From positions 1 through 64,000 of the forward strand of contig NZ_MARB01000020.1 of NCBI RefSeq assembly GCF_001715975.1: a stretch of 64,000 bases of DNA. The letters run 5' to 3'. Positions 26,829 to 36,225 of the stretch are shown one piece after another (the first letter of the stretch is position 1; each line of letters opens with the position of its first letter). The stretch is from Candidatus Thiodiazotropha endolucinida (lineage in GTDB: Bacteria; Pseudomonadota; Gammaproteobacteria; Chromatiales; Chromatiaceae). The notes beneath the pieces were generated by a model, which saw nothing but the letters and a program-made list of their open reading frames with translations, did no database searches and had not been told where the DNA came from. A program made the position numbers and the translations under genes.

Positions 26829-28023
26829 ATCAGTAGCTCTATTGTTACTCTGTAGTTTCTTTTCTGCAGCCCTGGCGGCACAAGATAGGAGCACAGAGGG
26901 TCATGAGGATTTAGTCATCAACACCAAAGGTGGTCTTGAGGTGACCACGACCGATGGTGAGTTCTCCATGCAGTTGGGGGGCAGGATCCTGGCTGATGCC
27001 GCAGTATATGATGAGGATAAGAATGCCCTGGGTAATGGGAGCGAACTGCGTGATTTAAGACTCGATCTGGAAGGACGGCTGTATGCTGATTTCATCTACG
27101 AGTTCAGTGTCGACTTCTCCGATGGGGAAGCGGACGTCAAGGATGCCTGGTTTGCCTATGATGCCATTTACCCCTGGCGCTTTTCCGTTGGACATTTCAA
27201 AGAGCCTTTCAGCCTGGAGGAGATGACCAGCAAGCGATATCTGACCTTTATGGAGCGTGCCTTGCCCAATGCGTTAGCTCCCGGAAGAAGCATGGGTATT
27301 GGCGCCCAGTGGTCGGGTGAGCAGATGACCTTTGCCGCCGGCCTGTTCGGTGATGATTACAACGATGACACTGACGATGAGGGTGATGAAGGCTGGGGTG
27401 TCACCAGTCGCTGGACTTATGCGCCGCTGGCGGAAGATAGATCCGCATTTCACATCGGCATAGCCGCCAGCTACAGAAAATTGGATGATGAAGAGGAGGT
27501 TCGAATCGATACCAGGCCGGAGTCTCACCTGACCGATATTCGATATCTCGACACGGGCAAACTCAAGCAGAGTCGATCTACCGCGCTACTGGGCCTGGAA
27601 GGTGCATGGGTGTCAGGTCCGTTTTCATTGCAGGGTGAGTGGATGCAAGCAAAAATTGAGCGTGACGAAGGTACGGAGCCGACCTTTGAAGGCTGGTATC
27701 TACAGGTTAGTTGGTTTCTGACAGGTGAAAGCCGCCGCTATAAACAGCGTTCGGCAAAATTTGGGCGGATTAGGCCGCTTTCCGACCATGGCGCTGTAGA
27801 GGTGGCCGCACGTTTCAGCTCCCTGGATCTCAACGATGGTGAGATCGAGGGTGGATCTAGCGACAACATCACACTGGGAATCAATTGGTATATCAATCGG
27901 CAGATTCGCCTGATGGCCAACGCAATCATTGTCGATAATGACAGCTATGCCGATGCGGATGGTGATGTGGAGGGGGAGGATACGCCCTCTATTCTTCAAC
28001 TTCGCGCTCAAGTTGATTTCTAG
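26821..28023 (+). CDS. Phosphate/polyphosphate-type outer-membrane porin (OprO/OprP family)
   Basis: 400-residue outer-membrane beta-barrel protein with a signal peptide (VALLLLCSFFSAALAAQ). The N-terminal coiled stretch is short or absent. The barrel begins GGRILADAAVYDED, continues with LRDLRLDLEGRLY and the OprP-family stretch GHFKEPFSLEEMTSKRYLTFMERALP, and ends in IRLMANAIIVDND … QLRAQVDF, with the C-terminal phenylalanine typical of barrels. OprP/OprO channels favour phosphate or polyphosphate; selectivity here is inferred only from the family. It is followed 43 bases later by a PhnD-like binding protein, which supports a phosphorus-related role. Confidence 0.85.
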   Translation: MNKSVALLLLCSFFSAALAAQDRSTEGHEDLVINTKGGLEVTTTDGEFSMQLGGRILADAAVYDEDKNALGNGSELRDLRLDLEGRLYADFIYEFSVDFSDGEADVKDAWFAYDAIYPWRFSVGHFKEPFSLEEMTSKRYLTFMERALPNALAPGRSMGIGAQWSGEQMTFAAGLFGDDYNDDTDDEGDEGWGVTSRWTYAPLAEDRSAFHIGIAASYRKLDDEEEVRIDTRPESHLTDIRYLDTGKLKQSRSTALLGLEGAWVSGPFSLQGEWMQAKIERDEGTEPTFEGWYLQVSWFLTGESRRYKQRSAKFGRIRPLSDHGAVEVAARFSSLDLNDGEIEGGSSDNITLGINWYINRQIRLMANAIIVDNDSYADADGDVEGEDTPSILQLRAQVDF

Positions 28024-28066
28024 GTTGTGACGATGATAGTCAAATTTGTCTATACAGGCCCTCAAA

Positions 28067-28999
28067 ATGATATGTAACTTAGGCAGAGGAGCGCTTCTGC
28101 TGCTGTTCCTTCTCTCCTGGTCGATACCGTCCTATGTTGCAGCAAGTGGCAGTGATCCGAATACATTGGTAATAGGTAAGATCAGCCACAATCCAAAAAA
28201 ACACTATCGTTACTTGAAACCCATGCTGATGTATGTGGTGGAAAGAATGCGTGACCTCGGAATCACAAAAGGCAAGATCCGCATGGCAAAAAGCAAAGAG
28301 CATATGGCGGAGTTGTTGGCCAGAGGTGATGTGGACTGGGTGACGGAAACACCTATTGCCGCATCATATCTGCATGAGAAAAGCGGTGCGGAGCTATTAC
28401 TTAGAAAGTGGAAAAAAAATACATCTGAATACTACACGGTATTTTTTTCACTTAAGGATGGGGCAGTAAAGAAACTTGAGGACTTGAAGGGAAAGATCAT
28501 TGCCCTGGAGGATCCAGCATCAACAACAGCCTACTATTTGCCTGTCCATGCAATGTTACAGAGCGGATTGACGCCTGTTAAATTGAGAAATTTTCGGGAA
28601 ACACCACCGGCTGATAAGGTTGGCTTTGTGTTTGTCAGGGAAGAGATCAATATAGCCACACTGGTGAATAAAGGCCTGGCCCATGCCGGTGCGTTCAGCA
28701 ATCTGGATTGGGATAAGGAAGATCATCTGCCTTCCCAGTATCGTGCTCAGTTTTCCATTTTTAAAAAGCTTCCACCTGTCGTTCGCGCAGTGGAATTGGT
28801 GCGCCGTGATTTAAACCCGGCTTTAAAAAGACGCCTCGAAGGGATTTTGTTGCAGGCCGGTGATGATCCGAAGGCTCGGCCTGTCCTGCATGCCTACCAG
28901 CGAACAAAAAAATTCGATGCACTGAGTGGTGAGCAGAAACAGTTGATATACGACATGTACTCTATAGTTGATCTAGTTGATCAAGCACTCACACCTTAA
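28067..28999 (+). CDS. PhnD-like periplasmic phosphate/phosphite/phosphonate-binding protein
   Basis: 310-residue periplasmic binding protein with a signal peptide (GALLLLFLLSWSIPSYVAAS). The mature part follows the PhnD family: LVIGKISHNPKKHYRYLKPM, DVDWVTETPIAASYLHEKSG, KLEDLKGKIIALEDPASTTAYYLP and HAGAFSNLDWD. The ATG at 28067 was chosen over a TTG at 28046 because it starts the signal peptide. No ABC permease or ATPase gene is nearby, so it is more likely a ligand sensor for the downstream membrane GGDEF-EAL protein than a transport component. That link is inference from order. Confidence 0.82.
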   Translation: MICNLGRGALLLLFLLSWSIPSYVAASGSDPNTLVIGKISHNPKKHYRYLKPMLMYVVERMRDLGITKGKIRMAKSKEHMAELLARGDVDWVTETPIAASYLHEKSGAELLLRKWKKNTSEYYTVFFSLKDGAVKKLEDLKGKIIALEDPASTTAYYLPVHAMLQSGLTPVKLRNFRETPPADKVGFVFVREEINIATLVNKGLAHAGAFSNLDWDKEDHLPSQYRAQFSIFKKLPPVVRAVELVRRDLNPALKRRLEGILLQAGDDPKARPVLHAYQRTKKFDALSGEQKQLIYDMYSIVDLVDQALTP

Positions 29000-29128
29000 A
29001 AGGGTCAAGTCATGCGCAAAGCTAAAATTACGATGCGAAGTGTGAAGAACATTTATATACAATCACAAGAGTTGAATGTATGTGTAGCTTGATGCAACCC
29101 TGTTGAATCCTGATAGGCTACTGATTCA

Positions 29129-31582
29129 ATGGCAAGAAATCTTCAGTTCAGATATACCGTTGCTATTGGTGCCGGAATCGTTATTGTTACGATTATCCTT
29201 GCCACACTGTTTTTCTTCCAGTCTAAGGATCTGCTGTCCAATATCAAAACGACCACCTCCTCCACAATGAGTATTGCACTGCATGATGAGGCAAAAAAAC
29301 GCCTTATGAATCTAAGTGCGATTTTGAGCGAGGATTTGGCAAATCCCCTCTATAATTACGATATGCTCGCTATCCTGCATCTGCTGCAGAGCGTTGCCAG
29401 TCTGGATGACATCGTCTATGTCATGGTGATCGACCCACAGGGTGTGATCGTTCACGATGGGACCGAACTGTTGGATAACTACGGCAAGCAGATAGAAGAA
29501 GGGAAAATTCTGGATTGGATTAAAAGTGAATCGGTGCCACTGCTCAACAACTCGGAAGATGTGATGGAGATAGTCTCCCCCGTCTATATTGCCGATGAAA
29601 GACTGGGTTGGGTCAGAATAGCGCTATCCAAAAAGGAGCAATCGGAAAACACGGAGACACTGACTCGGCAGTTGTCCGAATTAATCTCGGAATCGCATCA
29701 ACGCGAACGATATCTGCTGTTTTTCGTTACCGGTATTTTGCTGTTGCTAGGCTTGGTTTTGGCCGCATTGATCTCAAATAGGTTAGTGTCACCGATTCGA
29801 ACGCTGACAGAATATGTGAAACGTGTCGGTGAAGGCGCCTATGGCATTGAGCTGGAAAAAAGCCGAAGCGACGAGATCGGTCAACTGATCCGCTCATTCA
29901 ACCGTATGAGCAAGGATCTTTCCATTACATCGGTATCTAGACAGTATCTGAATGATGTACTCAATAACTTGCGTGATGCATTGATCGTTGTCTCTGTCGA
30001 TAAGACCATTATCATGGTCAATAATGCTGCTGTCGATATGATCGGTTACGATAAAGAGCGGTTGGTAGGTATGTCATATTACGACATTATCGACAGTCGA
30101 GATGGTGTGCGCGTCAAGCAATGGCTTGCCTATCTTATGAAGGGTGAGGAGGAAAGCATTGACGCCAGGTATATTACCGCTGAGAGTTCCTGCATTCTGG
30201 TCTCCCTGTCAGGCGCCTATCTCGACTTCTCAGGTGGTCCTGGGCAGATCATAACGGTCGCGCAGGATGTCAGTGAGCATAGAAAGAACGAGGAACATAT
30301 ACGCTATCTGGCCCAATATGATGGCTTGACCAATCTGCCCAATCGACAACTATTCAGCGATCGGTTAAAACATGCCATGGAGCAGGCTGATCGGGGAGAG
30401 TATCTTGTCGCCTTGATGTTTATCGATCTGGACCGCTTTAAGAAGGTCAATGACAGCCTTGGTCATCATGCTGGCGATCTGCTGTTGAAAAAGACAGCTG
30501 TTCGATTGAAGAAGATGCTCCGTGTGGGTGATACTGTAGCGCGTTTGGGGGGCGATGAATTCACCATTATTGCGGAGCAGATCAAATCGATAAGCGATGG
30601 TGTGAACATTGCCAATACCATCCTTGAAATCATCAGGGAACCGTTCGAGATCGAATCAAGGAAGGTACATATCGGGTGCAGCATCGGTATCGTCTTCTAT
30701 CCATTCTCCAATGATGACATCGGTAGTTTGATTCAGAAGGCCGATATGGCCATGTATCAAGCAAAAAGGAGTGGGCGCGGGCAGTATTGCGTCTATACCC
30801 ATTTGTTGGGTGCCAATGAGGATGGCCTGATACAACAGGAGAGTGAGTTGATGGAGGCGTTGAAGGCAAAAAGTTTTCATCTGCTCTACCAGCCAATTAT
30901 CGATGTCAACACAGGATCAATGGTCGGAATGGAGGCCTTGTTGCGCTGGGATAATCCAAGACGCGGTTTACTGGATCCCACGGAGTTTCTTCCATTTCTC
31001 GAAAATTCAGGTTTAATTATAGAATTGGGTGATTGGATTTTGGAAAGAGCCTGTATAGAAGTACTTGCCTGTGACGATAGCGGTGATCAGCCATTACAAT
31101 TGAATGTCAATGTCTCAATACATCAATTTAATCAAGGTGATTATTCCCATCGTGTTGAGTCGATTCTGACCAGGACAGGCTTCGATCCAAAGCGACTTGA
31201 GTTGGAAATCACGGAAAGCAGCCTGATAGAAGATATCGAACTAAGCAGGTACGTCGTACGCAGTCTGAAAAAGCTTGGTGTTCGTATCGCGGTTGATGAC
31301 TTTGGTACTGGTTATTCTTCCTTCTCATATCTCAGGGACTTTACGCTGGATACACTGAAACTTGACTCCAGTTTCATCAAGGGATTACCCACAGACAATT
31401 ATGCCAACGGTATCTGCACGGCACTGATAAAAATGGCGGAAATCATGGATCTGAACGTGGCTGCTGAAGGAGTGGAAAATTCACAGCAGTTAGAGTGGTT
31501 AAGTCAAGAGAATGTACAACAGTGCCAGGGCTACTACTTTAGCGAACCTGTTACTCTGACTGACCAGGAAACCTCTGATTGA
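29129..31582 (+). CDS. Membrane PAS-GGDEF-EAL c-di-GMP enzyme
   Basis: 817-residue signalling protein. It has an N-terminal transmembrane helix (IGAGIVIVTIILATLFFF), a periplasmic sensor region (about 35-190), a second transmembrane helix (LLFFVTGILLLLGLVLAAL), HAMP (about 215-265), PAS (about 275-385), a GGDEF domain with intact RLGGDEF (about residue 473) and an EAL domain starting GMEALLRW (about 598-605), with the later ELEITES, AVDDFGTGYSS and KLDSSFIKGL metal and catalytic motifs. Both domains look potentially active, so it may make or degrade c-di-GMP. It lies 129 bases after the PhnD-like gene, so a bound ligand could be its input. Motifs are certain; the input is inference. Confidence 0.92.
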   Translation: MARNLQFRYTVAIGAGIVIVTIILATLFFFQSKDLLSNIKTTTSSTMSIALHDEAKKRLMNLSAILSEDLANPLYNYDMLAILHLLQSVASLDDIVYVMVIDPQGVIVHDGTELLDNYGKQIEEGKILDWIKSESVPLLNNSEDVMEIVSPVYIADERLGWVRIALSKKEQSENTETLTRQLSELISESHQRERYLLFFVTGILLLLGLVLAALISNRLVSPIRTLTEYVKRVGEGAYGIELEKSRSDEIGQLIRSFNRMSKDLSITSVSRQYLNDVLNNLRDALIVVSVDKTIIMVNNAAVDMIGYDKERLVGMSYYDIIDSRDGVRVKQWLAYLMKGEEESIDARYITAESSCILVSLSGAYLDFSGGPGQIITVAQDVSEHRKNEEHIRYLAQYDGLTNLPNRQLFSDRLKHAMEQADRGEYLVALMFIDLDRFKKVNDSLGHHAGDLLLKKTAVRLKKMLRVGDTVARLGGDEFTIIAEQIKSISDGVNIANTILEIIREPFEIESRKVHIGCSIGIVFYPFSNDDIGSLIQKADMAMYQAKRSGRGQYCVYTHLLGANEDGLIQQESELMEALKAKSFHLLYQPIIDVNTGSMVGMEALLRWDNPRRGLLDPTEFLPFLENSGLIIELGDWILERACIEVLACDDSGDQPLQLNVNVSIHQFNQGDYSHRVESILTRTGFDPKRLELEITESSLIEDIELSRYVVRSLKKLGVRIAVDDFGTGYSSFSYLRDFTLDTLKLDSSFIKGLPTDNYANGICTALIKMAEIMDLNVAAEGVENSQQLEWLSQENVQQCQGYYFSEPVTLTDQETSD

Positions 31583-31786
31583 TTCAGAATTTCAGGCAGT
31601 ACATACCGTCATTTTTCATTGTCGCAAGTAAATGAAAAAACCAACAGCGGGAAATCGTATCTTATGCTTCCGTGCTCTGATAATACCGGGAATGGCATCA
31701 ATCAAAGCTACCCTCATATTTTAACTGTCGACTGATTTTGAAGCAGTCATCCGGAAAGCTGTTGCTATATGATATGGTAGTCTCAC

Positions 31787-33571
31787 TCAATGCCCGATAT
31801 ACATTTCATCATACTCTTTGGCATACCGCTCAAGGATGTTTTTCCGCTTCAGCTTCAGAGTAGGAGTGATCAAACCGTTCTCCACGCTCCAGGGTTCACC
31901 GAGCACTGTCACACGGATGATTTTCGCATAACCGGGAAAGTTGTCCAGGTGATTGTTGATACGGGCCAATAACTCCTGCATTTGTTGCTCGCTGATATTG
32001 CCGGGGTTCAAACCAAGTATTTGGGCGTGTTCGGGATTGAGCACCACGATGGCGGACAGGTAGGGTTTGCTTTCACCGAGTACCAGTATCTGGTCGAACA
32101 GGGAATCCATGGCGATGCACATCTCCATATCGGCAGGAGGAACCTTTTCACCATTGGCCATGACAATGATCTCTTTCAGTCGGCCGGTGATAAAGATGTA
32201 ATCGTCTTCGATTTTCGCCTTGTCTCCTGTATGGAACCAACCATCTGCATCAATCACCTCAGAGGTTGCATTCCGGTTGTTCCAGTATCCCATCATCACA
32301 TTAGGTGCTCTGCAAAGCAGTTCCTCATGCTCATTGATCTTAACTTCTATCCCGGGAAAGGGCCTGCCGACACTGGCCGGAAAATTGTTTTCATGGGTAT
32401 TGGCTGAGATGATGGGACTGGTCTCCGTTAGGCCGTAACCCTGCAGTATGGGGACGCCGAGTCCAATGAAAACTTTGGCGATGTCTGGCGAAAGCGGGGC
32501 ACCGCCGGAAACCGCAATTCGCAGGCGTCCACCGAGCTTGTCCTGAATCTTACGCGCCACTATCTTTTCCAGTAGTGGCCAGAGCCATAATTTAGGTGAC
32601 CATGAGCTACGTCCTTGCTGAAACTCAAAATGAGTCCAACCGGTTTCGACAGCCAGGTTGAATATGCCGCGGGCTATTGCTGAGTCACTCTCGAGTTTGT
32701 CCTGTATCTTGGCGTACACCCTTTCAAATATGCGTGGCACCGAAACCAATATGGTTGGTTTGATGGTCTCGAGATCTTCGGCCAGTTGTGGAATCGATCT
32801 CGCGTAGGCCGTAGCAGCGCCAGACATGAGCGCCAGATAGTATCCAACGGTTCGCTCCAGGGTGTGCGAGAGCGGCAGAAAAGAGAGAAATGTGTCGGTT
32901 GTATAGATATCGATAACCTTCACGCCGCTCTCGATATCCCACAGAATATTGTGATGACTCAACATCACACCTTTCGATCGCCCGGTGGTCCCTGAAGTGT
33001 AGACGATAGTGGCCAGATCCTTGCTGGCTACATCGATGACCTGCAGTCCATCGTTGGTTTGATCGGGCAGCCATTCTTCGAGTGAGACCAGGTGGGGTTG
33101 AAGACCCATCGGGTCGACCTTGTGCAGCGAGACGATACGGTTCAGGCCGGCCAACTGATTGCGGATCTGCTGGAGTTCCTGCCACTGTTCGTTGTTTTCC
33201 AGGAGCAGCAGACGGATGCCGGCATCTTGCAGGATATAACCGATATTCTCGGGGCGATCATTGGTGTAGAGGGGGACGGTGATCAACCCCAGGCACTGTG
33301 CTGCCAGATCGAAAATGGCCCATTCACGGCAGTTGCGCAACATGATGGCCACCCTGTCGCCAGGTCTGAGATTTTCATTGCGAAAGGCGGCCTGCCAGCG
33401 TGCAACCAGCTGCGCCATCTCACTCCAGCTGGTCTCTTGCCAAACCTCGCGCTCTTCGTCGTATTGTATATAAGCAGTGGCATCCGGTGAGCGTTTTACA
33501 CGTTCCTGGAAGACGGCGCCTATCGTGTCGGCATCATTCAACTGTATATAATCAATGTTCGGATTATCCAT
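31787..33571 (-). CDS. Long-chain acyl-CoA synthetase (AMP-forming)
   Basis: 594-residue adenylate-forming enzyme of the FadD15-like long-chain acyl-CoA synthetase group. The ATP-binding motif is VYTSGTTGRSKGVMLSH. GYGLTETSPIIS and DGWFHTGDKAKIEDDYIFITGRLKEIIVMANGE give the family signature, including the adenylation-domain linker. It activates fatty acids with CoA and ATP, probably feeding the acyl-CoA dehydrogenase encoded 170 bases upstream. It is the last gene of the minus-strand fatty-acid cluster. Substrate chain length cannot be inferred. Confidence 0.92.
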   Translation of the reverse strand: MDNPNIDYIQLNDADTIGAVFQERVKRSPDATAYIQYDEEREVWQETSWSEMAQLVARWQAAFRNENLRPGDRVAIMLRNCREWAIFDLAAQCLGLITVPLYTNDRPENIGYILQDAGIRLLLLENNEQWQELQQIRNQLAGLNRIVSLHKVDPMGLQPHLVSLEEWLPDQTNDGLQVIDVASKDLATIVYTSGTTGRSKGVMLSHHNILWDIESGVKVIDIYTTDTFLSFLPLSHTLERTVGYYLALMSGAATAYARSIPQLAEDLETIKPTILVSVPRIFERVYAKIQDKLESDSAIARGIFNLAVETGWTHFEFQQGRSSWSPKLWLWPLLEKIVARKIQDKLGGRLRIAVSGGAPLSPDIAKVFIGLGVPILQGYGLTETSPIISANTHENNFPASVGRPFPGIEVKINEHEELLCRAPNVMMGYWNNRNATSEVIDADGWFHTGDKAKIEDDYIFITGRLKEIIVMANGEKVPPADMEMCIAMDSLFDQILVLGESKPYLSAIVVLNPEHAQILGLNPGNISEQQMQELLARINNHLDNFPGYAKIIRVTVLGEPWSVENGLITPTLKLKRKNILERYAKEYDEMYIGH

Positions 33572-33741
33572 GCGGGCACCATTTTTTTATCGCTTAAAGA
33601 ACCCCGGTTTTTGTTGTCGGGTTCACTTTGGTGTGGGTAGAGTAGCATTTCGCACCCTGGGACTGCTGGCGCTGATTAGCGAATCAGCTCCAACACGCCT
33701 TAACTTATCCTATCCTGAACCGGTATGGAAATATTTACACA

Positions 33742-36225
33742 TCAAGCGGCACCCCGTTTGTTGAGTTTGGATATTTTTGAATCCCTCGGTTTACGCTCGG
33801 ATGCCACCGTGCCGAGGTGGCTGAATGAATTCACCTGGATGATCTGGCTGCGCAGTCGATCCGCCTCATCCAGCGCCACTTTTTCGCTCTCGCTCAAGAT
33901 CCCAAGGGAGACGGCTTCTGCGATCAGATTTTGATTGTCCCTGGACTTCAGCTGACCGGCCTGTTTTGCTCTGCGTAAAGTCTTTTCATGGGGCGCCGCG
34001 GCATTCACGGCAAACAGCGCCTGTTCCAGTTGACCGGCCCGCTGTTGCTGATCCTCTGTCGTGTAGATCCCCTGAGTGAGCCGTTCCCTGGCCTCGTTAG
34101 GGCTAAGTAAAATACGCGCAACCTGGTGGTCGAGGTTGTCGGTGGGTTTATGAAACGGCAGTCCGGTTGGAAATATCACCAGCCGCAACAGCCAGGCCAG
34201 GGGTCTGAACGGGATATTGCGTAACAGGCCCCGCAAGGCATGCTGGAAACGATAGAGTGAATCCTCCAAGGCCCATCTCATCAGGGGCAGGTCGTCTTGA
34301 CGCTCTCCCTCTTCGACATAGCGCTTAAGGCATGCACTGGCAATGTAAAGGTTGCTGAGCATGTCACCAAGTCTGGCTGAGAGACGCTCCTTACGCTTGA
34401 GCGAACCACCCAGTGTCATCAGCGCCGCATCGGTGGTCAGGGCAAAGGTAGAGGCCATCCAGTTCAGGCGTTGAAAGTAGCGCTTGGCAGGTCCGCTTTT
34501 CGGGCTTTCGGAGAGCCGTCCATGGGTGACGCCGAACCAGAGGGTACGGGCAAAGTTTGTCAGTACGAAACCGATGTGACTGAAGAGAGCATCGTCGAAC
34601 TGTTTGAGTGCGATTTCCTGATCGGGATTCTCAGCCGCCTCGAATTCTCTGAGAATGTAAGGGTGGGCGCGTATCGCTCCCTGACCGAAGATGATCATGC
34701 TACGGGTTAGGATATTCGCACCCTCTACAGTAATTGCGATGGGAATTGCCTGGTAACCTCTGCCTGTCAGATTGTCGGGACCAAGACAGATACCACTGCC
34801 TCCCTGGATATCCATGGCATCGTTGACCGCCTGGCGGTAACGCTCGGTAAGATGGTATTTGATAATCGCTGAGATCACAGAGGGTGATTCACCACTATCC
34901 AGTGCGCTGAGTGTGAGTTTACGCGCCGCATCCATTTGATAGGTCAGCCCACCTATCCTTGCCAGCGCCTCTTCCACCCCTTCGAAGTGGCCTATGGGTT
35001 GGCCGAATTGAGTGCGGACAGCGGCATAGGCGCCGGTATATCGGCTGGCACTTTTACCCGCCGCAGTCGAGAGTGCAGGGAGTGAGATGCCGCGCCCCTC
35101 AGAGAGGCATTCGACCAGCATCTGCCAACCCTTGCCCACACCATCATTTCCGCCGACTACCCAGGTCATTGGGATGAATACATCCCTTCCCGCAATGGGA
35201 CCGTTTTGAAAGGGTATATCGAGGGGCATGTGTCTTGATCCTATCGCCACACCGGATGTGTCACGGGGGATAAGGGCCAGTGTGATGCCTGGATGGGGAT
35301 CGTCTGAGAGCAGGCCTTGTGGATCCTCCAGTTTGAATGCCAGGCCGATAAGGGTTGCGACCGGTGCCAGTGTGATATAGCGCTTTTCCCAATTGAGCCT
35401 GATACCCAGGACCTGGTTCCCTTCAAAGTCTCCGTAAGTGACCTGACCATTGTCCGGAATGGCGCCGGCATCACTGCCTGCGTGGGGATTGGTCAGGGCA
35501 AAACAGGGTATCTCCTCTCCTGTGGCCAGCTTGTTGAGATAGTTTGCTTTCTGTTCATCCGTACCGTATTGAAGCAGCAGCTTTGCCGGGCCGAGGGAGT
35601 TGGGCACCATTACTGTAACGGCTGCGGTGATGCTGCGACTGGCGATCTTCATCACCACCTGGGAGTGGGCATTGGCGGAAAAGCCGAGACCACCGTAGGT
35701 TCTGGGGATGATCATGCCGAAAAGGCCCGATTGCTTGATGAACTGCCACACTTCGGGAGGGAGATCCTTGCGTTCGTTGGTGATGTCCCAGTCATCGAGC
35801 ATATCGCAGAGGGTTTGCACCGGCCCGTCAAGGAATTCCTTCTCCTGCGCCGTCAGATGGCATTGTGGCTGGCGCAGCAGCTTGCTCCAGTCGGGTTGTC
35901 CCGAAAATAGTTCTCCGTCCCACCAGACACTCCCGGCGTTCAACGCCTCTTTTTCGGTGGTCGACATGGAAGGCATCACCTTCCGGAATGCGGACAACAG
36001 CGGTTTACTGATCCAGCGGAGACGCAGTTGCGGCTTAAGGTAGAAGAAGAGGGTTATGGCGTAGATCAGCCAAACAGGCAGTGCCACAAGGGTTGTCATG
36101 AGCTCTGCAAGCTGCAGGCTGATCAGGAGTATGGGCGGCAACAGGATCCATACAATCGCACCTGCCGATCCGTAGGCCAGTCCCCACAACATCAGCAATA
36201 AGAGTAGAAATCCGAGCAGTGTCAT
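33742..36225 (-). CDS. fadE: Acyl-CoA dehydrogenase FadE type
   Basis: 827-residue large acyl-CoA dehydrogenase of the FadE type (E. coli FadE is 814). Two N-terminal hydrophobic segments (LLGFLLLLLMLWGLAYG, LVALPVWLIYAITLFFYL) indicate membrane anchoring. The acyl-CoA dehydrogenase core includes FALTNPHAGSDAGAIPD, the flavin-site stretch and MDIQGGSGICLGPDN. A C-terminal DUF1974 region is present with NIPFRPLAWLLRLVIFPTGLP. It catalyses the first step of beta-oxidation. The stop of the upstream YiiX-like gene overlaps its start by four bases (ATGA type), so the two are coupled. Confidence 0.95.
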   Translation of the reverse strand: MTLLGFLLLLLMLWGLAYGSAGAIVWILLPPILLISLQLAELMTTLVALPVWLIYAITLFFYLKPQLRLRWISKPLLSAFRKVMPSMSTTEKEALNAGSVWWDGELFSGQPDWSKLLRQPQCHLTAQEKEFLDGPVQTLCDMLDDWDITNERKDLPPEVWQFIKQSGLFGMIIPRTYGGLGFSANAHSQVVMKIASRSITAAVTVMVPNSLGPAKLLLQYGTDEQKANYLNKLATGEEIPCFALTNPHAGSDAGAIPDNGQVTYGDFEGNQVLGIRLNWEKRYITLAPVATLIGLAFKLEDPQGLLSDDPHPGITLALIPRDTSGVAIGSRHMPLDIPFQNGPIAGRDVFIPMTWVVGGNDGVGKGWQMLVECLSEGRGISLPALSTAAGKSASRYTGAYAAVRTQFGQPIGHFEGVEEALARIGGLTYQMDAARKLTLSALDSGESPSVISAIIKYHLTERYRQAVNDAMDIQGGSGICLGPDNLTGRGYQAIPIAITVEGANILTRSMIIFGQGAIRAHPYILREFEAAENPDQEIALKQFDDALFSHIGFVLTNFARTLWFGVTHGRLSESPKSGPAKRYFQRLNWMASTFALTTDAALMTLGGSLKRKERLSARLGDMLSNLYIASACLKRYVEEGERQDDLPLMRWALEDSLYRFQHALRGLLRNIPFRPLAWLLRLVIFPTGLPFHKPTDNLDHQVARILLSPNEARERLTQGIYTTEDQQQRAGQLEQALFAVNAAAPHEKTLRRAKQAGQLKSRDNQNLIAEAVSLGILSESEKVALDEADRLRSQIIQVNSFSHLGTVASERKPRDSKISKLNKRGAA

